Shown here: positions 52,632 through 61,187 of the stretch, piece after piece
Numbering within the stretch: the stretch's first letter is position 1
Layout of the letters: each line of letters starts with the position of its first letter
Origin: Afipia sp.
GTDB lineage: Bacteria > Pseudomonadota > Alphaproteobacteria > Rhizobiales > Xanthobacteraceae
Length of the DNA: 64,000 bases
Assembly (NCBI GenBank): GCA_024508675.1
Contig: JANINQ010000006.1
Location: 1 to 64,000 of the forward strand
Reading direction: 5' to 3'
Notes under the pieces: model-generated
What the model saw: only the letters and a program-made list of their open reading frames with translations
What the model was told of the DNA's origin: nothing
Databases searched by the model: none
Position numbers and translations under genes: made by a program

Positions 52632-53405
52632 ATGACCGACGACCACAACATTCCCGTCACCGAGGACGAGCTTCACGCCTACGTGGACAACGAGCTTCCG
52701 GCGGAACGGCGCGCGGCGGTCGAGTCCTGGATCGCGGCGCATCCCGACGATGCGGCGCGTGTGGCATCATGGCGCGCGATGAGCGACGCGCTGCATGCGA
52801 AATACGACTCCGTCGCGGACGAGCCGGTGCCCACCCGCCTGTCGGTGGATCGCCTGTCGCGCACACCGCGCCGCTGGATGATGGGCGCCATCGCCGCGTC
52901 GCTGCTGATGTTCGCAGCCGGCGGCGGCGCCGGCTGGATGGCCCGCGGGGCAAGCGCCACGCCGTCGGTATTCGCGAATTTCACCGGCGATGCGCTGGAA
53001 GCCCACAGGCTTTATGTGGTCGAGGTGCGTCATCCGGTCGAAGTGGGGGGCAATGACCGCGCACACCTGCAGCAGTGGCTGACAAAACGCTGCGGCTATG
53101 AAGTGAAGGCGCCTGAACTCGACGCGACAGGACTGAAGCTGGTCGGCGGCCGCCTGCTGCCCGGCCCCACCGGTCCTGCCGCATTTCTGATGTACGAGAC
53201 CGCCTCGGGCGAACGCTTCACGATCTATGCATCGCGCGCGGCGACAGAGACCACGCAGATGCGCTATGCCAGCAATGGCAGCAACGGCGCGCTGTTCTGG
53301 GCCGACCGCGGTGTCGGCTATGTGGTGAGCGGCACCACCGATCGCGACCGCCTCGAACGCGTCGCGCGGCTGGTTTACGACCAGAACGAGAAGGTGGGAC
53401 TTTGA
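52632..53405 (+). CDS. Membrane-anchored anti-sigma factor
   Basis: A 257-residue protein. The N-terminal anti-sigma domain reads V-T-E-D-E-L-H-A-Y-V-D-N-E-L-P-A-E-R-R-A, without the H-x3-C-x2-C zinc site. One TM helix lies at about 83-104 (M-M-G-A-I-A-A-S-L-L-M-F-A-A-G-G-G-A-G), followed by a ~150-residue periplasmic part. It should hold the adjacent sigma factor at the membrane until the periplasmic domain senses stress. The D-E-L-H-A-Y-V-D opening is shared by RsgI/ChrR-like anti-sigma proteins of this family. Confidence 0.88.
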   Translation: MTDDHNIPVTEDELHAYVDNELPAERRAAVESWIAAHPDDAARVASWRAMSDALHAKYDSVADEPVPTRLSVDRLSRTPRRWMMGAIAASLLMFAAGGGAGWMARGASATPSVFANFTGDALEAHRLYVVEVRHPVEVGGNDRAHLQQWLTKRCGYEVKAPELDATGLKLVGGRLLPGPTGPAAFLMYETASGERFTIYASRAATETTQMRYASNGSNGALFWADRGVGYVVSGTTDRDRLERVARLVYDQNEKVGL

Positions 53406-53438
53406 CGGATCGCGCGGCAGTCACCGCTGCCGCGCACG

Positions 53439-53852
53439 TTACATCCCGGCCGGCACCAAGAGCGTATCGCCCACCGCGAGCAACTTTCCCGGCTCATCGA
53501 GACTGGTCAGTTCGGCCTGCGTGAAAACCTGCTGCTTGCCGGGCTTCAGCACCCGGGCCTTGACCACGAACACCTGCGCTACAGCGGGGCGCAGGCACTT
53601 GACCGAATATTGTGACGCGAGCGACGGACCAACCATCGTGTAGGCGGCAAAGCCGCACGCCGTATCCAGCAACGCGCCGATCACACCGGCATGGAGAAAC
53701 CCCGAATACTGCCCAAGCTCCTTGCGCCAGGGCAGCCGCAATTCGACTTCTCCGACAGACGCAGCCGCAACCTCAACACCGAGCCAGTTGTTGAATTCCG
53801 CGCGCCCGCTGATGCTCTTGAGCTGAGCAACAAAATCGACCGACTCCGACAT
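53439..53852 (-). CDS. PaaI-family hotdog thioesterase
   Basis: A 137-residue hotdog-fold protein. Family motifs: H-A-G-V-I-G-A-L-L-D-T-A-C-G-F-A-A after the N-x-L-G region, with the Asp as catalytic residue, and Y-S-V-K-C-L-R-P. It hydrolyses an acyl- or phenylacetyl-type CoA. The ATG at 53852 is chosen for family length; an open frame continues to 53897 without support. Confidence 0.88.
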   Translation of the reverse strand: MSESVDFVAQLKSISGRAEFNNWLGVEVAAASVGEVELRLPWRKELGQYSGFLHAGVIGALLDTACGFAAYTMVGPSLASQYSVKCLRPAVAQVFVVKARVLKPGKQQVFTQAELTSLDEPGKLLAVGDTLLVPAGM

Positions 53853-54063
53853 CACGAATGTCCCCCGCTTGCCACGCCTCCATCCGGATGGCGACAAAGC
53901 GGATACGCGACGTCACGGGTGGCAGCAACGGCGCAGTCGTGTAACGGGCCGCGCGGCTGCTATGCCGTTTGCAATCGCGGCTGTTTCAAACAAGCGAGGT
54001 CATTCCCCGCTCGCCAGCACGGCTTGACCGCCGCCGTCATTGGCGTAGCATCCTCGCGATGTT

Positions 54064-54135
54064 GATGGGGATGGAGTCCCCCGATAACCGCCGGATGGCT
54101 GATGACTCCTACCGGGCGCAACGCGCCGGTAGGAG
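54064..54135 (+). promoter_or_regulatory. Fluoride riboswitch (crcB motif) with ribosome-site-sequestering hairpin
   Basis: The aptamer has the conserved GGGGATGG-AGTC-CCC, GATAACCGCC and GGCTGATGACTCCTAC elements of the crcB RNA. The pseudoknot can form between GGAGTC (54073-54078) and GACTCC (54104-54109). Downstream, CTCCTACCGG (54106-54115) pairs perfectly with CCGGTAGGAG (54126-54135), which contains the AGGAG ribosome site of the next gene (ATG 54141). The two pairings share CTCC, so they exclude each other: fluoride binding would free the ribosome site. It controls translation, and the downstream crcB fits the assignment. Confidence 0.93.
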
Positions 54136-54140
54136 ATTGC

Positions 54141-54371
54141 ATGTCCGCCGGTTCGTTGCCTCTCACACAGGGGCAACTGATGAAAAAATTTCCACTCTCA
54201 CACCTCCCGCCATCTCTCTCCATCGCATTGTGGCTCGTGGCCGCGCTGTGGCTTGTGGCCATCGCAGCCTACGCGCTGAACGCACCTGCCGAGATCGTCC
54301 ACGCGGCCTTCGTGGTCGGCCTGCTCTGCGGCGTCGTGGAATGGTTCGCAATCCGGGGACACCGCCGATGA
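54141..54371 (+). CDS. Small membrane protein under fluoride riboswitch control
   Basis: A 76-residue protein with two hydrophobic segments (about 24-42, S-I-A-L-W-L-V-A-A-L-W-L-V-A-I, and 48-66, I-V-H-A-A-F-V-V-G-L-L-C-G-V-V). AGGAG from the riboswitch hairpin lies 5 bases before the ATG at 54141, so this is the gene directly controlled. Its stop overlaps the crcB start by ATGA, coupling the two. I do not recognise a family. Its position between riboswitch and exporter suggests a part in fluoride export or tolerance. Confidence 0.75.
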   Translation: MSAGSLPLTQGQLMKKFPLSHLPPSLSIALWLVAALWLVAIAAYALNAPAEIVHAAFVVGLLCGVVEWFAIRGHRR

Positions 54372-54751
54372 ATCTGCAATTGATCGCCGCCGTCGCACTG
54401 GGCGGCGCTATCGGGTCCGTGGCACGCTATCTGGTCGGGATCGGCTCGGGCCGCCTGTTCGGCATGGCGTTCCCGTGGGGCACGCTGATCATCAACGTCA
54501 CCGGCTCATTCCTGATCGGCACGTTCATCGCGCTGTTCGCGATCCGATGGGATCTGTCACAGGCCGCACGCGTGTTTCTCACCGTGGGCATCTGCGGCGG
54601 CTACACCACCTTCTCGACCTTTTCGCTCGACGCCTTCTATCTGATGGAGCGCGGCGAACTGCTGTCGTCCGCCGCCTACATGATCGCATCCGTCGTCATG
54701 TCGGTTGCTGCGCTCGTCGCAGCGATCCATCTCGTCCGCACGGTGGGATAG
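54368..54751 (+). CDS. crcB: Fluoride channel/exporter CrcB (Fluc)
   Basis: A 127-residue four-helix membrane protein. Fluc signatures: G-G-A-I-G-S-V-A-R-Y, W-G-T-L-I-I-N-V-T-G-S-F-L-I-G and G-I-C-G-G-Y-T-T-F-S-T-F-S, the last lining the fluoride pore and sodium site. It forms a dual-topology dimer that lets fluoride leak out. Translation is coupled to the preceding small protein and hence to the fluoride riboswitch. Length is typical. Confidence 0.96.
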   Translation: MNLQLIAAVALGGAIGSVARYLVGIGSGRLFGMAFPWGTLIINVTGSFLIGTFIALFAIRWDLSQAARVFLTVGICGGYTTFSTFSLDAFYLMERGELLSSAAYMIASVVMSVAALVAAIHLVRTVG

Positions 54752-54753
54752 AC

Positions 54754-56025
54754 CTATTCCCTGCTGGCTAGCACCTTGTCGATGCGGCGGCCGTCAAGGT
54801 CGACCACCTCGAAGCGCCAGCCGTCCGCATTGATGCTTTGGCCGACCGACGGGATCGCGCCGAACTTGTCGAGCAGATAGCCCGCACAGGTCTGGTAGGG
54901 GCGCGAGGGCGGCAGCGGAATGTCGAGCAGCCGCGCGAATTCCAGCGCGGGCATCCATCCGGCGACAAGATACGAACCGTCATCGCGTTTGACGAATGCG
55001 GGCTCTGCCGGCCCTTCCTCGGTGTGGAAACTTCCGACGATCGACTCCAGAATATCGGCAGTGGTCACCACGCCCTGAAACGTGCCGTACTCGTCATGCA
55101 CCAGCCCCATATGCACGGGAGAGTCGCGCAGGATCGCGACCACATCCCGCGCATCCACGGTTTCGGGAATGACCGGCGCTTCGCGGATCAGCTTGCGGAT
55201 GTCGGGCGTCTCGCCCGCAAGATACGCGTCCAGCATGTCCTTTGACTGCACGATACCGAGCGTCTCCTCGCCGTCGAACACCGGCAGGCGTGAATGCGTA
55301 CTGGTCCTGAACGCGAGGCGGATCGCCTCATCCGGCTCCGACAGATTGATCGTGGTGACCTCGTGGCGTGGCGTCATCACCGCGCCGACCGGCAGATCGC
55401 CGAGCCGCATCACGCCCGCGATCATCTCCTTCTCGCCGGGTTCGAGCACGCCGGCATTCTCGGCCTCGACAACGAGCGTATGGATTTCCTCCTCGCTCAC
55501 CTTCTCCTCGGCCTCGCCGCGCTGGCCAAGCACCCACAACAGCGCCTTGCCGGAGCGATCGAGAATCCAGACCAGCGGCAGCGATATTTTCGAGAGCACC
55601 ACCATCGCAGGCGCGACCCTCACCGCCATCGCTTCGGGATCGCGCAGCGCGATCTGCTTTGGCACCAGTTCGCCGACGATAAGCGACGCGTAGGTGATCA
55701 GCGTCACTACCGCACCGACGCCCACTGCATCGGCGACGCCCTGTGACAATCCCAAAGTGACAAGCCAGGCAGAGAGACGCGCGCCGAGCGTGGCGCCGGA
55801 AAATGCGCCGGACAGCACGCCGACAAGCGTGATGCCGATCTGCACGGTGGAGAGAAATTTTCCGGGATCGGACGCCAGCGCGAGCGCGCGGCGCGAGCCG
55901 GTGACACCTTTTTCAACAAGAGCCGCCAGCCGCGCGGGACGGCTTGAGACAACGGCAAGCTCCGACATCGCCAAAAGACCATTGATGACGATGAGAACGG
56001 CAACAATTCCAAGTTCGAGTAACAA
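54754..56025 (-). CDS. CNNM/CorC-type membrane protein with CBS domains (hemolysin family)
   Basis: A 423-residue protein: N-terminal DUF21/CNNM membrane domain with 3-4 helices (M-S-E-L-A-V-V-S-S-R, I-V-G-E-L-V-P-K), a tandem CBS pair in the middle (V-M-T-P-R-H-E-V ... S-R-L-P-V-F-D-G), and a C-terminal CorC_HlyC domain. Such proteins are Mg2+/Co2+ efflux-related transporters, not true hemolysins. Ends 2 bases from the convergent crcB stop. Different from crcB in control; no riboswitch seen upstream. Confidence 0.92.
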   Translation of the reverse strand: MLLELGIVAVLIVINGLLAMSELAVVSSRPARLAALVEKGVTGSRRALALASDPGKFLSTVQIGITLVGVLSGAFSGATLGARLSAWLVTLGLSQGVADAVGVGAVVTLITYASLIVGELVPKQIALRDPEAMAVRVAPAMVVLSKISLPLVWILDRSGKALLWVLGQRGEAEEKVSEEEIHTLVVEAENAGVLEPGEKEMIAGVMRLGDLPVGAVMTPRHEVTTINLSEPDEAIRLAFRTSTHSRLPVFDGEETLGIVQSKDMLDAYLAGETPDIRKLIREAPVIPETVDARDVVAILRDSPVHMGLVHDEYGTFQGVVTTADILESIVGSFHTEEGPAEPAFVKRDDGSYLVAGWMPALEFARLLDIPLPPSRPYQTCAGYLLDKFGAIPSVGQSINADGWRFEVVDLDGRRIDKVLASRE

Positions 56026-56115
56026 GCTGTTCCTTTGTGGTAATATCGGACGGAAAGATGGATAGCACGCTGGAGTTCCGCACGCAGCATCGGCATTGCC
56101 GCAGTCGTTGCGCTG

Positions 56116-56988
56116 TCACGCCCGTTGCAACGCCAGTGTGACACCGCCAAGTGTGAAGGCCATCGCGAAAATCTCGCGCAGACCGAGCGGTTCCCCGACC
56201 ATCATCGCCGCCGAAACCACGCCGACAATCGGAACCAGCAGCATGCCGGTGGATGCCGTCGCGGGCGGCAGGCGGCGCAGGGTTTCGAACCACGTCAGAT
56301 AGCAGATGCCCATCGGAATGATCGTCATGTACGCCATCAGCGCCCAGCCGTTGAGCGACACATCAGGGAAATCCGGCTTCTCGAACAGCAAGCCGAACAC
56401 AAGCATTGCAAGACAGCCGAGCCCCACCTGCCATGCCACCAGCGCGACCGGCGGCACGGGGATCGGCGCGCGATTGAGAACGTTGCCGAGCGCAAAGAGG
56501 ATCGCGGCGGACAGCGCCAGTGCTGCGCCCGCCAGCTTTTCGGGCGTGAAGGAAAAACCATCGCCGCCGAACAGGATCACGGTTCCGATGACGCCGAGGC
56601 ACAGCGCGAGCACGTCACGGAACGTCGGCCGCGTGCCGAGCAGTGGCCAGGCGAACAGCGTCGCCCAGATCGGCATGGTGTAGGCGAGCAGCGCGCCTTC
56701 ACCAACGCTGACCCATTTCATCGCGACGGTTCCGAACCCCATCCATGCGATGACATTGGTGAATGTCGCGAACAACAGGCGCGGAATGGCCGCGCGCGGC
56801 ACACTCAGCCGCTCGCTGCGACTCAGTGCGACCACCGCCAGAATGAGCGACGCGGTCACACCTGCGAGTCCGCGCGCGGACAGCGGCGGCAATTCGCGCA
56901 GCAGGAGTTTCATGAAAGGCCAGTTCAGGCCCCAGCCGAACGCCGTGATGCCGAGGCAAACCACGCCGATCCATCGCGCGTTAGCCAT
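56116..56988 (-). CDS. EamA/DMT-family membrane transporter
   Basis: A 290-residue protein with ten hydrophobic segments in two EamA repeats. Motifs: A-F-G-W-G-L-N-W-P-F-M-K, G-E-G-A-L-L-A-Y-T-M-P-I-W-A-T-L-F-A-W-P and P-I-V-G-V-V-S-A-A. Family members export metabolites such as amino acids; the substrate cannot be read. Monocistronic, upstream of the CNNM gene on the same strand with a 90-base gap. Confidence 0.9.
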   Translation of the reverse strand: MANARWIGVVCLGITAFGWGLNWPFMKLLLRELPPLSARGLAGVTASLILAVVALSRSERLSVPRAAIPRLLFATFTNVIAWMGFGTVAMKWVSVGEGALLAYTMPIWATLFAWPLLGTRPTFRDVLALCLGVIGTVILFGGDGFSFTPEKLAGAALALSAAILFALGNVLNRAPIPVPPVALVAWQVGLGCLAMLVFGLLFEKPDFPDVSLNGWALMAYMTIIPMGICYLTWFETLRRLPPATASTGMLLVPIVGVVSAAMMVGEPLGLREIFAMAFTLGGVTLALQRA

Positions 56989-57124
56989 GAACCATGCCGG
57001 TGCTGATGTGATGGATCGTCATGCGTTGACGTTACAGATTCAGCGGACCGGGGCAACTGCCGGGGTAACTGCGCAGCTATGATCCTGCACGACTTCACTT
57101 GCCTGACGCCGCACCACATTCAAT

Positions 57125-57248
57125 CGTCGTCCCGGCGAAGGCCGGGACCCATAACCACCGAACGTCATGATGGAAGCGGGAAGGACGCTCTGGGACCTTC
57201 CACACTTGAAACCCAGGGAGTATGGGTCCCCGCTTTCGCGGGGACGAC
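57125..57248. repeat. Composite intergenic palindromic repeat (GTCGTCCC type)
   Basis: CGTCGTCCCGGCGAAGGCCGGGACCCAT at the left and ATGGGTCCCCGCTTTCGCGGGGACGAC at the right are imperfect inverted copies, each self-complementary. Same family as 43399-43518. Lies 3' of the DnaJ-like gene in the 350-base gap to the EamA gene (56989-57337), which otherwise holds no gene. Confidence 0.8.
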
Positions 57249-57283
57249 CGAAGGGAGATCACGAACAACGCGAAGATCGGATC

Positions 57284-57328
57284 GCCGTCATCCTGAGGTG
57301 CGAGCGAAACAAGCCTCGAAGGATGACG
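57284..57328. repeat. Short palindromic repeat (CGTCATCCTGAGG type)
   Basis: CGTCATCCTGAGGTGCGAGC and GCCTCGAAGGATGACG pair as a hairpin. It is a shortened relative of the element at 41273-41380. It lies just after the DnaJ-like gene and may act as its terminator. Confidence 0.7.
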
Positions 57329-57337
57329 CAGCACACC

Positions 57338-58345
57338 TCACTCAAAATCCTTGCGCGGATTGGCCGGATGCTCGGTGCGCCACTTTTCCATCAGCGCCTC
57401 AAGCTCGGCGTCGTTGGCGTCCGACAGCACGATGCGCGTGGTGACATAGAGATCGCCCGTGCCATCGGCTCCCGACACGCCCTTGATCGGCATGCCCTTG
57501 CCCTTCAGACGGAATGTGCGCCCGCTCGACGTATTCTTCGGAATCGAGAGCTGCACCGCGCCGTCGAGCGTCGGAACGCGCACCTTCGCCCCTAACACCG
57601 CTTCATAGAGCGTAACCGGAAGATCGAGCCGCAGGTCGTTGCCGTCGATCTTGAAGTACGGATGCGGCGCGATGTTCACCGTGATCAGTACGTCGCCGGG
57701 ACGATGCCCGGGCGCGGTGTCGCCCTGCCCCTTGAGCCGGATCTGCTGACCGGCGGCAACACCCGCCGGAATCTTGACGTTCAGTTCCTTGCCGTTGGGC
57801 AGCCGCACCCGCCGCGTCGCGCCGTTGATGGCTTCCTCAAGCGCGACCGTCATAGTGACGGCAACATCGAGATCGGTGGCGAACGGCGTGTCATACTCGA
57901 ACGTGCCCGCACCGCCGCGCGGACCGCCGCCCATTCCAGCACCCATGCCGGCGCCAGCTTGGCCGCCGAACATACTCTTGAGAATGTCCTCGAATGCGCC
58001 GCCGCTGGCGAAGCCGCCCGCGCCGGGGCCTCCGGTACGGAAGGAATATTCAAACCCGCCCGGTCCCGCGCGGCGTGCGCCGCCGCCTCCGGGGAAGCCG
58101 CCTTCGAAGCCCTGAAACTTCGGTTTGCCCTCGGCATCGATCTCGCCGCGATCGAACTGCTTGCGCTTGTCCTCGTCGCCAAGGATTTCATTCGCCATGT
58201 TCAGTTCGGAAAAGCGTTCCGCCGCTTTGGGGTCGCCCTTGTTGGCATCGGGGTGGTGCTTCTTGGCGAGCTTGCGATAGGCGCTCTTGATCGCCGCAGC
58301 ACTGGCACTCCGCTGCACCCCCAGGACCTCGTAGGGGTCGCGCAT
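57338..58345 (-). CDS. DnaJ-type co-chaperone without zinc finger (CbpA-like)
   Basis: A 335-residue protein. J domain at the N-terminus with the H-P-D motif (K-K-H-H-P-D-A), a Gly/Phe-rich linker (about 80-150), then two C-terminal beta domains ([11 protein letters not shown]-x-R and [10 protein letters not shown]-x-I-P). The Cys-rich zinc domain of DnaJ is missing, which fits CbpA/DjlA-type co-chaperones. It would stimulate DnaK ATPase. The 58346-58495 gap has no other gene. Confidence 0.92.
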   Translation of the reverse strand: MRDPYEVLGVQRSASAAAIKSAYRKLAKKHHPDANKGDPKAAERFSELNMANEILGDEDKRKQFDRGEIDAEGKPKFQGFEGGFPGGGGARRAGPGGFEYSFRTGGPGAGGFASGGAFEDILKSMFGGQAGAGMGAGMGGGPRGGAGTFEYDTPFATDLDVAVTMTVALEEAINGATRRVRLPNGKELNVKIPAGVAAGQQIRLKGQGDTAPGHRPGDVLITVNIAPHPYFKIDGNDLRLDLPVTLYEAVLGAKVRVPTLDGAVQLSIPKNTSSGRTFRLKGKGMPIKGVSGADGTGDLYVTTRIVLSDANDAELEALMEKWRTEHPANPRKDFE

Positions 58346-58495
58346 CCGTCAGGTCTCCTTGCAGGAATTCAGGTGAGGATCGAATGATCCTTTGCCCTGA
58401 TGTGGGGTTTTCGTGACAATCCTGCAACGGGTTCCACCCGCCGCGAGGCTCAAAACTGCGATCAGCCCGGCGATTCTGGCCAGCTTTTAGATTAA

Positions 58496-59029
58496 TTAGC
58501 TTCGCTTCCAGGGCTTCATGTGGCGGATTTCCCAGGGACCTTTGGCCTCGCCCTTGTTCTGCTGGCAGGCTTCGCCCTGTAGCCAGCCTTCATTGGTACC
58601 GCGCACATAGCTGGCGAGGAAATCCCGGCAGACCCGGCCTTCCGAAGTGTAGGTGGAGGCCAGCGGCGTGACCGAGCCGCGCGCACCGGTTTCCGGATTT
58701 TCCCAGGGCTGGCTGACGTCCTTCTGCCCCCGGGTCAGCACATCGGACGCCGCATTACGGGCCAGAGCGAGGTCGGCATCGGTGAGATTGGTGTCGTCGT
58801 GGGACCGCAGGATCGGCCCGATTGAGCCGGTGACGTCCGAGGCGTCATCCTTCTTGGGGTCCTTGCTGAACATGGTCCCCATGCTGCAGCCCCCGGCCGA
58901 GCAGCCGAAGGCCACCAGCGACAGAGCAGCCACGACACGCCCGATACGCGATAGGCCACGGCCCCCGGTTACCCTATATAGGGAACGCTCGAGAACAGGC
59001 TTGGCACGTAAGGGCGCCAGGATACGCAA
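58496..59029 (-). CDS. RT0821/Lpp0805-family surface lipoprotein
   Basis: A 177-residue protein ending in the family block [12 protein letters not shown] ... G-E-A-C-Q. After an N-terminal hydrophobic stretch (about 29-41), the Cys in F-G-C-S-A-G-G-C is a lipobox candidate. The given ATG lies only 16 bases from the divergent pdxH start and opposite the palindrome CCCTATATAGGG (58972-58983). An internal GTG start (V-A-A-L-S-L-V) near 58930 would leave room for promoters and a normal lipoprotein signal; I think that likely. Function unknown; some members are called 17 kDa surface antigens. Confidence 0.75.
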   Translation of the reverse strand: MRILAPLRAKPVLERSLYRVTGGRGLSRIGRVVAALSLVAFGCSAGGCSMGTMFSKDPKKDDASDVTGSIGPILRSHDDTNLTDADLALARNAASDVLTRGQKDVSQPWENPETGARGSVTPLASTYTSEGRVCRDFLASYVRGTNEGWLQGEACQQNKGEAKGPWEIRHMKPWKRS

Positions 59030-59044
59030 TCGGATACTCCAGAC

Positions 59045-59686
59045 ATGAACGGTCCAGACACCATCAAAACCTCAGGTGAGTTAATTTCCGGTGATTTTAC
59101 CGCTGCCGGGGAACCCTTGGGACTTTTTGCCGCCTGGCTGACCGAGGCGGAGAAGTCCGAGCCCAACGATCCGAATGCCATGGCGCTCGCCACCGTGGAT
59201 AGCGGCGGGCTTCCGGACGTCCGCATGGTGCTGCTGAAGGGCTACGATGCCGACGGTTTCGTGTTCTACAGCCACATCGACAGCGCCAAGGGGCGCGAAC
59301 TCGCCGCCAACCCGAAGGCTGCGCTGCTGTTTCACTGGAAGTCGCTGCGCCGGCAGGTCCGTATCCGCGGCACCGTCAGCCGGGTGACCGACGCCGAGGC
59401 CGATGCCTATTTCGCCACGAGGCCGAAGCAGGCGCAGATCGGCGCCTGGGCCAGCAAGCAGTCGCAGCCGCTGGAAAGCCGCATGGCCTTCGAAAAAGCG
59501 ATCGCGCTGAACGCCGCGAAATATGTCCTCGGTGACGTCCCCCGCCCCCCCGGCTGGAGCGGCTGGCGCATCACGCCGCAGGCGATCGAATTCTGGCATG
59601 ATCGCCCGTTCCGCCTGCACGACCGCATCACCTTCACGCGCGACGCACCCGGCGCGGCGTGGGGCAAGACGCGCCTCTATCCCTGA
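59045..59686 (+). CDS. pdxH: Pyridoxamine/pyridoxine 5'-phosphate oxidase
   Basis: A 213-residue FMN enzyme making pyridoxal 5'-phosphate. Features: [10 protein letters not shown] (FMN binding), [20 protein letters not shown], and the C-terminal [19 protein letters not shown] with the conserved W-x-x-R region. Length is typical. Divergent from the surface lipoprotein gene. Confidence 0.96.
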   Translation: MNGPDTIKTSGELISGDFTAAGEPLGLFAAWLTEAEKSEPNDPNAMALATVDSGGLPDVRMVLLKGYDADGFVFYSHIDSAKGRELAANPKAALLFHWKSLRRQVRIRGTVSRVTDAEADAYFATRPKQAQIGAWASKQSQPLESRMAFEKAIALNAAKYVLGDVPRPPGWSGWRITPQAIEFWHDRPFRLHDRITFTRDAPGAAWGKTRLYP

Positions 59687-59725
59687 TCACGATTTTCCGA
59701 AACGCCGAAGGCGAGATCCCATTCC

Positions 59726-60490
59726 ATGCCGAACTCAACGCCTGCCGAGTCCAACGCGCCCAAGCGCACCCTTCTGCTGACGGGCGCCAGCCGCGGCATC
59801 GGCCACGCCACCGTGATCCGTTTTTCCAGCGCGGGCTGGCGCGTCATCACGTGCTCGCGTCATCCCTTCCCTGAACAATGCCCGTGGGGCGCCGGACCGG
59901 AAGACCACATCCAGGTGGACCTCGCGGACCACAAGGACACTGCGCGCGCCATTGATGTGATCCGCGAGCGGCTGGACGGCGGCGGACTGCATGCGCTGGT
60001 CAACAACGCCGCGATTTCTCCGAAAGGCGCCAACGGCGCGCGGCTCGGCTCCATCGACACCGACGTCGAGGCATGGAGCCATGTGTTCCGCGTCAACTTC
60101 TTCGCACCAATCATGATGGCGCGCGGGCTGATCGACGAATTGAAATCGGTGAAGGGATCGGTGGTGAACGTCACCTCGATCGCAGGTTCGCGCGTGCATC
60201 CCTTCGCGGGCGCAGCTTATGCCACATCGAAAGCGGCGCTCGCGGCGCTGACTCGCGAGATGGCGTCCGACTTCGGCCGCGTCGGCGTGCGCGTCAACGC
60301 CATCGCACCGGGCGAGATCGACACATCGATCCTCTCACCCGGCACCGACAAGATCGTTCACGAGCAGATTCCGATGGACCGGCTGGGCACGCCGGATGAG
60401 GTCGCGAAAATCATTTACGTGCTGTGCACGGAGACAAGCTCCTACGTGAACGGCGCCGAGATTCACATCAACGGCGGCCAGCACGTCTGA
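59726..60490 (+). CDS. Classical SDR oxidoreductase
   Basis: A 254-residue SDR with T-G-A-S-R-G-I-G-H-A (cofactor), N-N-A-A-I (90s), S in V-T-S-I-A-G and Y-A-T-S-K (about 167-171). C-terminal N-G-G-Q-H-V is typical of FabG-like enzymes. A pdxH-SDR order 40 bases apart suggests cotranscription. Substrate unknown; it might act on a sugar or aldehyde. Confidence 0.88.
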   Translation: MPNSTPAESNAPKRTLLLTGASRGIGHATVIRFSSAGWRVITCSRHPFPEQCPWGAGPEDHIQVDLADHKDTARAIDVIRERLDGGGLHALVNNAAISPKGANGARLGSIDTDVEAWSHVFRVNFFAPIMMARGLIDELKSVKGSVVNVTSIAGSRVHPFAGAAYATSKAALAALTREMASDFGRVGVRVNAIAPGEIDTSILSPGTDKIVHEQIPMDRLGTPDEVAKIIYVLCTETSSYVNGAEIHINGGQHV

Positions 60491-60505
60491 CGAAAGCACA
60501 AAACG

Positions 60506-60535
60506 AAAAGAGCGGAGCCAAGGCCCCGCTCTTTT
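60506..60535. terminator. Bidirectional terminator between SDR and ohr
   Basis: AAAAGAGCGG-agccaaggc...CCGCTCTTTT: a stem of about 10 bases flanked by A-run and T-run, placed between two convergent genes 15 and 18 bases away. It ends both transcripts. Confidence 0.85.
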
Positions 60536-60553
60536 GCAGAAACAATCCGGCTA

Positions 60554-60979
60554 TCAGACGACGGTGATCTTCACGTCGAGATTGTTGCGGGTCGCGTTGG
60601 AATACGGGCAGACCTGATGGGCGACGGCGACGAGCTTCTCGGCATCGGCACGATCGACACCCGGCAGCGACACAGCCAGCGCGACGTCGAGGCCAAAGCC
60701 GCCTTCGGAACGCGGGCCGATGCCGACATCAGCCGTCACGGTCGCATCCGCCGGAACCTTGACGCCCACCGTGCTCGAAACCGCCTTCATCGCGCCGATG
60801 AAACAGGCTGAATAGCCGGCCGCGAAAAGCTGTTCGGGATTGTTGCCGGCTCCGCCCGCCCCGCCAAGCTCCTTCGGGGTCGACAGGTTGACTTGGAACG
60901 TGCCGTCCGTGGTGGAGGCCTTGCCGTCGCGGCCGCCGGTTGCAGTGGCCTGGGTGCGATAGAGAACTTTCGTGGGCAT
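60554..60979 (-). CDS. ohr: Organic hydroperoxide resistance protein Ohr
   Basis: A 141-residue thiol peroxidase of the Ohr/OsmC fold. The reactive Cys59 lies in G-Y-S-A-C-F and the resolving Cys124 in H-Q-V-C-P-Y-S-N. It reduces fatty-acyl hydroperoxides with dihydrolipoamide as reductant. The ATG at 60979 gives the family start P-T-K-V-L-Y-R-T; the long upstream extension open to 61285 is not conserved. Divergent from ohrR across 208 bases with operator candidates. Confidence 0.95.
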   Translation of the reverse strand: MPTKVLYRTQATATGGRDGKASTTDGTFQVNLSTPKELGGAGGAGNNPEQLFAAGYSACFIGAMKAVSSTVGVKVPADATVTADVGIGPRSEGGFGLDVALAVSLPGVDRADAEKLVAVAHQVCPYSNATRNNLDVKITVV

Positions 60980-61060
60980 GCGCTTTCTCCTTGGTTGCCT
61001 CTCCCGAGGACTGGACCCTAACAGCCTTCCGCCTGCGTGGACCGGAAGGAATGATGGATA

Positions 61061-61093
61061 TATATCGTGCGCGATATAATCGTGCAATATATA
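61061..61093. promoter_or_regulatory. OhrR operator candidates between ohr and ohrR
   Basis: A perfect inverted repeat TATATCG-TGCG-CGATATA (61061-61078) is followed by a partial second copy ATA-ATCGTGCA-ATAT (to 61093). AT-rich inverted repeats of this size in the ohr-ohrR gap are the usual OhrR binding sites; the repressor could regulate both directions. Confidence 0.65.
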
Positions 61094-61187
61094 TTTTGAC
61101 GGGCAGCCATGCAAAAATGCCTTGCGCGATTCAATCGTGAACGCCTTAAATGACAATCCTGAGACCGGATCGCGGTGAGGATGGATA

